In this document: piece by piece, positions 59,846 through 64,000 of the stretch | How the letters are laid out: every line of letters starts with the position of its first letter | How positions within the stretch are numbered: the first letter of the stretch is position 1 | Source: Sambucus nigra | Taxonomy: Eukaryota; Streptophyta; Magnoliopsida; Dipsacales; Adoxaceae | DNA: 64,000 bases | Assembly: GCA_949130495.1 (NCBI GenBank) | Contig: OX422214.1 | Span: 251,910,187 to 251,974,186 of the forward strand | Direction: 5' to 3' | Made by a program: the position numbers and the translations under genes | Notes under the pieces: generated by a model | What the model was told of the DNA's origin: nothing | What the model saw: only the letters and a program-made list of their open reading frames with translations | The model's database searches: none

Positions 59846-60597
59846 CCTTTCAATTTGTGACATGTGGCATCAACAAGCCAACTCATCAAATAACTAGTCA
59901 ACTCAACAATAAAAAAACTATTTTTATAAAAAAATATATACAATTTTTTACAAAACAAAATTATTTATTTTAAAAATAATTTTTAAAAACAATTAAAAAA
60001 CATGTATAGTTTTTTTTTCTAAAAAAAAACATCGATCACAGAAAATAAAATTTTAAATGTCTCTAAGACATCAAATTTTGATGTTTTAGAGACACGATTT
60101 ATTAGTACCGCTGGCGCAGACCTATATGAGATAAATAGTAAAATTTATTTTCTTATGTGGGTCATCGCTGACGACATTTTATAAAAATAATTTTTTTAAA
60201 TCACAAAAAAAAAATTATTGAACCCTTTTACGATTTAAAAAATTATTTTTAGAAAAACAAACTATGCATGAATTTTTTTAAAACTATTTATAAATTATTA
60301 TTTTTTTGTCTGTCTTATGTAGGTCTGCGTGAGCGGCACTAATAAACATGTCTCTAAAACATCAAAATTTGATATCTTAGAGACATCAAAATTTTATTTT
60401 CGGTTATCGAGAAAAAAATAATATTTTTAGAAAAACAAACTATACATATTTTAAAAAAAAAACTATTTTTAAAATAAATAATTTTGTTTTGTAAAAAAGT
60501 TGTATACTTTTTTTTATAAAAATAGTTTTTTAATTGCTGAGTTGATTAGTTATTTGATGAGTTGACTAATTAATGTCACATGCCACAAATTGACAGG
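59846..60597. mobile_element. Foldback element with 300-bp arms
   Basis: The two arms (about 59846-60160 and 60290-60597) are inverted copies. CCTTTCAATTTGTGACATG pairs with the reverse of CATGCCACAAATTGACAGG, and similarity continues through the ACTCATCAAATAACTA and CAAAACAAAATTATTTATTT blocks to the AGACCT turn. Each arm holds its own 37-nt hairpin (60058-60094 and 60349-60385). No coding frame. A target duplication was not identified, so the superfamily is open; long inverted arms fit foldback or Mutator-like elements. Confidence 0.8.
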
Positions 60598-60744
60598 ACG
60601 AGCTCTTCTATTGGAACCGAAATGTTGACTAAATTTTTGACTGAAATCATACGTGGCAGCGTGTTGTTGACGAATTCTTTGGTTCCACTGGCGTGAGACC
60701 CACAAACCAACCAATAAAAACCCTCCACCTAATTCGGTCCATCC

Positions 60745-62154
60745 TAGGGGTGTTCGTTGTACAGTAAAAACTCGCACCGTACTGTTTTGTACCGAAAAAA
60801 ATGGTAATGGGTTATTTTTTTTACTTACTGAAACCGAAACTACCGAAACTGAAATTACCGATTTTTTGTGGTTGATTTTGGTTTACACATTTAAAAAACC
60901 AATTTATCGATATTAGCGGTTTTAAAATACCAAAACATAAAATATCAAATTTATTGTAATAATGTACCTAAAACATAAATACCCATGTGTGCTAAACAAA
61001 TGAAAAGGCTAAATACATGTCGTCATATTAATGAACAAAAGTTTGTATCTCGTTATTACCCCATGGCTCATGCCTATTAAAAATCATAAGGTGCCTTACC
61101 GCCTTACTATGAGGGAATCAGGTGAAGTGGTTTACCAAGAACCAAGTTCCACATTGATTTAGTGTAGAGAAATTGGTCATATCCATTTCCATAAATCAAG
61201 GTTCTAAAAAATGCGAGACGTGATCGAGGCATGGAGGCCAAGCCTTAAGCCTTAGAAGCCTAGGCGGGGCTTGGCGTAAAAAAGCGTCAAAAGGCGTTTA
61301 TGCCTTCTTAATATGTTTTAATATTTTTTAACCATAACAAGGCTATTAAAAAAACTAAAATTGTACAAAAATTCTTTAAAATTGTACAAAAATGATTATT
61401 TTGGATGAGATAATGGTCTGGTTTGTAAAAAAATTCTTTAAAAGGAGATATCGTTTCACTAAAACATTGTTGTTTTTAGAAAAAAAGTGCGCCTTACGAG
61501 TTTTAGCAAGAATAAGGCGTGAAAAGCTTAAGGCGGGGCGTTTCTCCCGAGATTCAAGCCTAGGCGTGCCTAGGCAGAGCCTAGGCGGATTTTTTAGAAC
61601 AGTGCCATAAATATACATTGACTAAACTTTCTTGACACTAAGGTTGGCTAGCTGTAATGAGCGGGACAACTATTTGAGTATTATTTGGTGATCATTGTTG
61701 TTTTGGCAAAAATTTATTGACTAAATAAAATGATGTAATCTTATTCTTTTTTTTGAATTACTTGAAATGTAATATTTAAGTTAGGTCAGCAGACGCTGGT
61801 GAATTTCAAATTTTTGGTGTGTTTTCTTAATATTTGTATTTGTTTATTTTTATGGTATTTTGGTGATCATTCTTTTGGTCAAAATATTTTTTAACTAAAT
61901 AAAAAATTTAAATAAAAAATGATGCAACTTAGTTATTTTCTAAATCAAATAATTTGAGTTGGGCAAGCCGTAAATAATTTTTTTATCGAAATTATTGATT
62001 ATACTGCGATTTAATGGAAAATGTGTGGTACGATTTTGGTTTAATTAAAATTGTATCGAGTGATATAAATAATAAATTTGGTTTTAGTTTATTAGAATTG
62101 ATTTGATATTAATATTTTTTATTTATCAACCAATCGGATCGATACTCAGCCCTA
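60745..62154. mobile_element. Nonautonomous hAT-like element
   Basis: The ends are TAGGGGTGTTCG and ...ACTCAGCCCTA, an inverted pair of the TAGGG(G/C)TG type common in plant hAT MITEs. The 8-bp flanks GTCCATCC and GTCCCTTA match at five of eight, so the target duplication is weak. The interior is AT-rich with ACCGAAACT-type repeats and no transposase. It contains a nested hAT MITE and ends 240 bp before the MYB start codon. Confidence 0.55.
61197..61604. mobile_element. 408-bp hAT MITE with perfect 8-bp target duplication
   Basis: The inverted ends CAAGGTTCTAAAAAATGCG and (reverse) CACTGTTCTAAAAAATCCG enclose GC-rich subterminal CCTAGGCG repeats. The target duplication CCATAAAT lies at 61189-61196 and 61605-61612, and 8 bp is diagnostic for hAT. 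No coding capacity. It is nested in the element at 60745-62154. Confidence 0.9.
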
Positions 62155-62156
62155 GT

Positions 62157-62292
62157 CCCTTAGGTTCCAAGAATTCCATTAGACAGACCTCAAGTAGAAA
62201 ACCAAGCGGTAACATGGGATTTTCTCCCAGCTGTAACGCTCCCTTGGGTTCCCAGAATTCAATTACACCCCTCAAGTAGACAACCAAGCGGG
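62157..62292 (+). promoter_or_regulatory. MYB promoter with duplicated 53-bp segment
   Basis: CCCTTAGGTTCCAAGAATTC...CAAGCGG at 62157-62209 recurs with substitutions at 62241-62292 (offset 84 bp). Both copies retain CCTCAAGTAGA(A/C)AACCAAGCGG. The duplication sits between the hAT-like element and the TATA box. Confidence 0.75.
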
Positions 62293-62315
62293 CGGATCAG
62301 TTACCCAATCCCCCC

Positions 62316-62323
62316 TTTATAAA
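62316..62323 (+). promoter_or_regulatory. TATA box of the MYB gene
   Basis: TTTATAAA lies 72 bp before the ATG. This predicts transcription starting near 62348 and a leader of about 45 nt. Confidence 0.7.
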
Positions 62324-62394
62324 CCCCCACTATTCCTCCCAATCCTAAACCTGTCTCACACTCCACCGCTTTTCTAAAACAAAACCAATATCAA

Positions 62395-62895
62395 ATGGGA
62401 TCCACATCACAGAAAGATGCCGGTTGGATGAAACCACCCTGGACGCCCAAAGAAGACGAACTATTGAGGGACCTTGTGCAACTTCACGGATTTCGGAAGT
62501 GGATGGTGATCAGCAAATCAATCCCGGGGAGATGTCGGAAATCATGTAGGTGGAGGTGGTATTATGAGCTCTCCCCCAAACGCTTTAGTCCCGAGGAAGA
62601 TGAGATCATCATGAAGGCCCAGGCCCAATTGGGGAACAAGTGGACCAAGATTGCCAAGCTTCTTAACGGTCGAACCAATAACGCAGTCAAGGATCGCTGG
62701 AACAGGAAGCTAAAACGAAAACCCATGGTGCTCACGCTGGAACAAGAGCATCCGTTGCACGTGCCGAGACAGTTGGATAGCGGACAGGTGACGAAAAACA
62801 TGTCTAGTAGCGATTCAGCTGATGTGAATGGGTTGAAACAGGAAATGGATCCCCCCATTGATCTAACTCTTTCTCTCCGAGGGTGGTACTACTAG
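62395..62895 (+). CDS. R2R3-MYB transcription factor, subgroup 22-like
   Basis: Intronless 166-residue protein, probably a nuclear DNA-binding regulator. R2 spans residues 12-61 with Trp at 16, 36 and 55. R3 spans 62-113 with Phe64, Trp83 and Trp102. The text ([29 protein letters not shown]) is closest to subgroup 22 (MYB44/70/73/77 type), which is also intronless. The C-terminus carries LTLSL (157-161), an EAR-type repression motif typical of that group. Odd points: the R2-R3 linker (Trp55 to Phe64) is about four residues shorter than usual; [10 protein letters not shown] and NNAVKDRW depart from the usual RSGKSCRLRW and DNAIKNHW in the recognition helices; total length is about half the usual. 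The start is the first ATG after the TATA box, and the frame is intact to TAG at 62893-62895. It could be a diverged or decaying paralogue. Confidence 0.85.
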   Translation: MGSTSQKDAGWMKPPWTPKEDELLRDLVQLHGFRKWMVISKSIPGRCRKSCRWRWYYELSPKRFSPEEDEIIMKAQAQLGNKWTKIAKLLNGRTNNAVKDRWNRKLKRKPMVLTLEQEHPLHVPRQLDSGQVTKNMSSSDSADVNGLKQEMDPPIDLTLSLRGWYY

Positions 62896-64000
62896 GGGAT
62901 ACTCTATTACCACAGTTTGAATGAGGATTAATAGATGGGTTTTGATAATAAGTGGTCTAAGGTCACACATTAGGCTCCTAAAAATAATAGAGACAAGGTT
63001 TCCGGGCATTTTTAATAGGGATCGTGGAGCTCTAATATTTAGTATCTTGAAGTTTAAAACATGTGTCTAAGGGAGTATAGTTTTGCAGTTTCGTTTCTTG
63101 AATGAATTGAAATGTTCTTCATTTGTGTGTCTACAAAAAAACAATGAGGAAGTTGTAATAGAAACTTGTTACTTTTGAGGGGGTCTTTTAATTTTGAAAA
63201 ATCACTTTATTTGGCTCCAATATTTAGTCTTATGTTTATAATTCCCACTTTTATTTCTAAATATTTAGGTTTCCAAACAGGAAATTAAACTGTTAGATAA
63301 TTTGGAAAAAAATCATTATTTTTCGCTACAACCCGAAGTAAACTAAATTTTTAAGTTAGTATTAATGTCTAAAAAAAAGGACATAAAAAAACTATTCAAG
63401 CTCTTAAGACGGTGGAAAGTGAATTGTTTCTTCGAGTCTTTTTAAATTTGTTTTTAAATAAGTTTCTTCGAGTGCTTACAATTTTACATACTCTTTATGT
63501 CCCAAAAAAAAATACATACTCTTAACTTAAAACTTTTCGAAAATGATGAAAAAAATAAACTACTGTTCTGCCTCAATTATATAACAAATTAAAAGATTAA
63601 AACATCAAATTTTGGCCAATTGCATGAATTTTGATATTAGCCTTTGATTACATTAGGTCCTTTATGTGTTCTTTTTGTGCAACCTTAATTTGTGCCTCAC
63701 ATGTTTTATTTTGTCATATCGATATATGTTAAAATTGGTGAAACTTATATCCAACCTATTTACAATTGGTTTCGTGTAAATTCGAGGTTGTGTTGTCTTT
63801 GTCAGTTTGAGTAAATTTATGTCCCCGTATTGCTCGATATGTTTCCCAAATTAATATAATCGTGTCTAACATGTCAACTCATTACCGATTCCCTAACTAA
63901 CTTCATGTAATTCTCTAACTTTAGCTCCAGTTGTGATGCTTGTGTATTAAAGACGAAGAGTTTTTCACCTGTTACCCGGTTATTAAATGTAAAATCTATA
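62896..64000. other. Downstream flank of the MYB gene
   Basis: AT-rich 3' flank with no further gene recognised. The 3' untranslated region of the MYB gene should lie in the first 200-300 bp. I cannot fix its polyadenylation site. Confidence 0.5.

Noticed and set aside
59846..60597. MicroRNA precursor
   Set aside because: Arms of about 300 bp with near-complete pairing fit a foldback transposon, not a microRNA gene.

Overview
This is flowering-plant nuclear DNA made almost entirely of transposable elements. The only gene that looks intact is a small R2R3-MYB gene near the right end (62395-62895, +). The plant origin rests on tRNA-iMet and tRNA-Asp primer sites, plant LTR-retrotransposon lineages, a DUF4283-type L1 ORF1, CACTA/hAT/Mutator-like ends and the MYB subgroup. 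The species cannot be named from the sequence.

Left part (1-12266). A minus-strand Tekay/Del-type Gypsy remnant (1-2190) is followed by CACTA-like and hAT-like terminus fragments. A minus-strand L1 LINE comes next, with ORF1 at 9640-11260 and an ORF2 endonuclease remnant at 3990-4846. It is split by a Copia element (4847-9639) that has both LTRs, a primer site and a 1355-codon gag-pol frame with 11 in-frame stops. A 125-bp Mutator-like MITE with a 10-bp target duplication lies at 12077-12201.

Centre (12267-44698). This region is dominated by a family of retroelements that encode Gag only (TR-GAG type: coiled coil, two CCHC knuckles, no pol). The first member (12267-28135, +) has both LTRs and a 4-of-5 target duplication, and it is interrupted by a 9.3-kb Tekay-like element with 2.8-kb LTRs (17450-26778). 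On the minus strand lies a truncated relative (29192-33013), then a tandem structure with three LTRs and two internal regions (33014-44698).

Right part (44758-62154). In order: a Tat/Ogre-like LTR; a hAT transposase 5' remnant; a minus-strand Tekay-like LTR split by a Tat/Retand-type Gypsy element (49395-54145, perfect 5-bp target duplication, LTRs about 97% identical); a plus-strand Tekay-like internal region and LTR start; a 752-bp foldback element; and a hAT-like element containing a hAT MITE with a perfect 8-bp target duplication.

The MYB gene begins 240 bp after the last transposon. It has a TATA box, a duplicated 53-bp promoter segment, an R2-R3 linker about four residues shorter than usual, and a C-terminal EAR-like LTLSL motif.

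The most unusual shared signal is that unrelated LTR families each carry an array of a short motif, mostly self-complementary. The motifs are TCGTTCGAACGA, GAATCGATTC, CTGCCAATCGGCAG/TACCGATCGGTA and CCGAGGAAC. In three families the array lies upstream of the TATA box.
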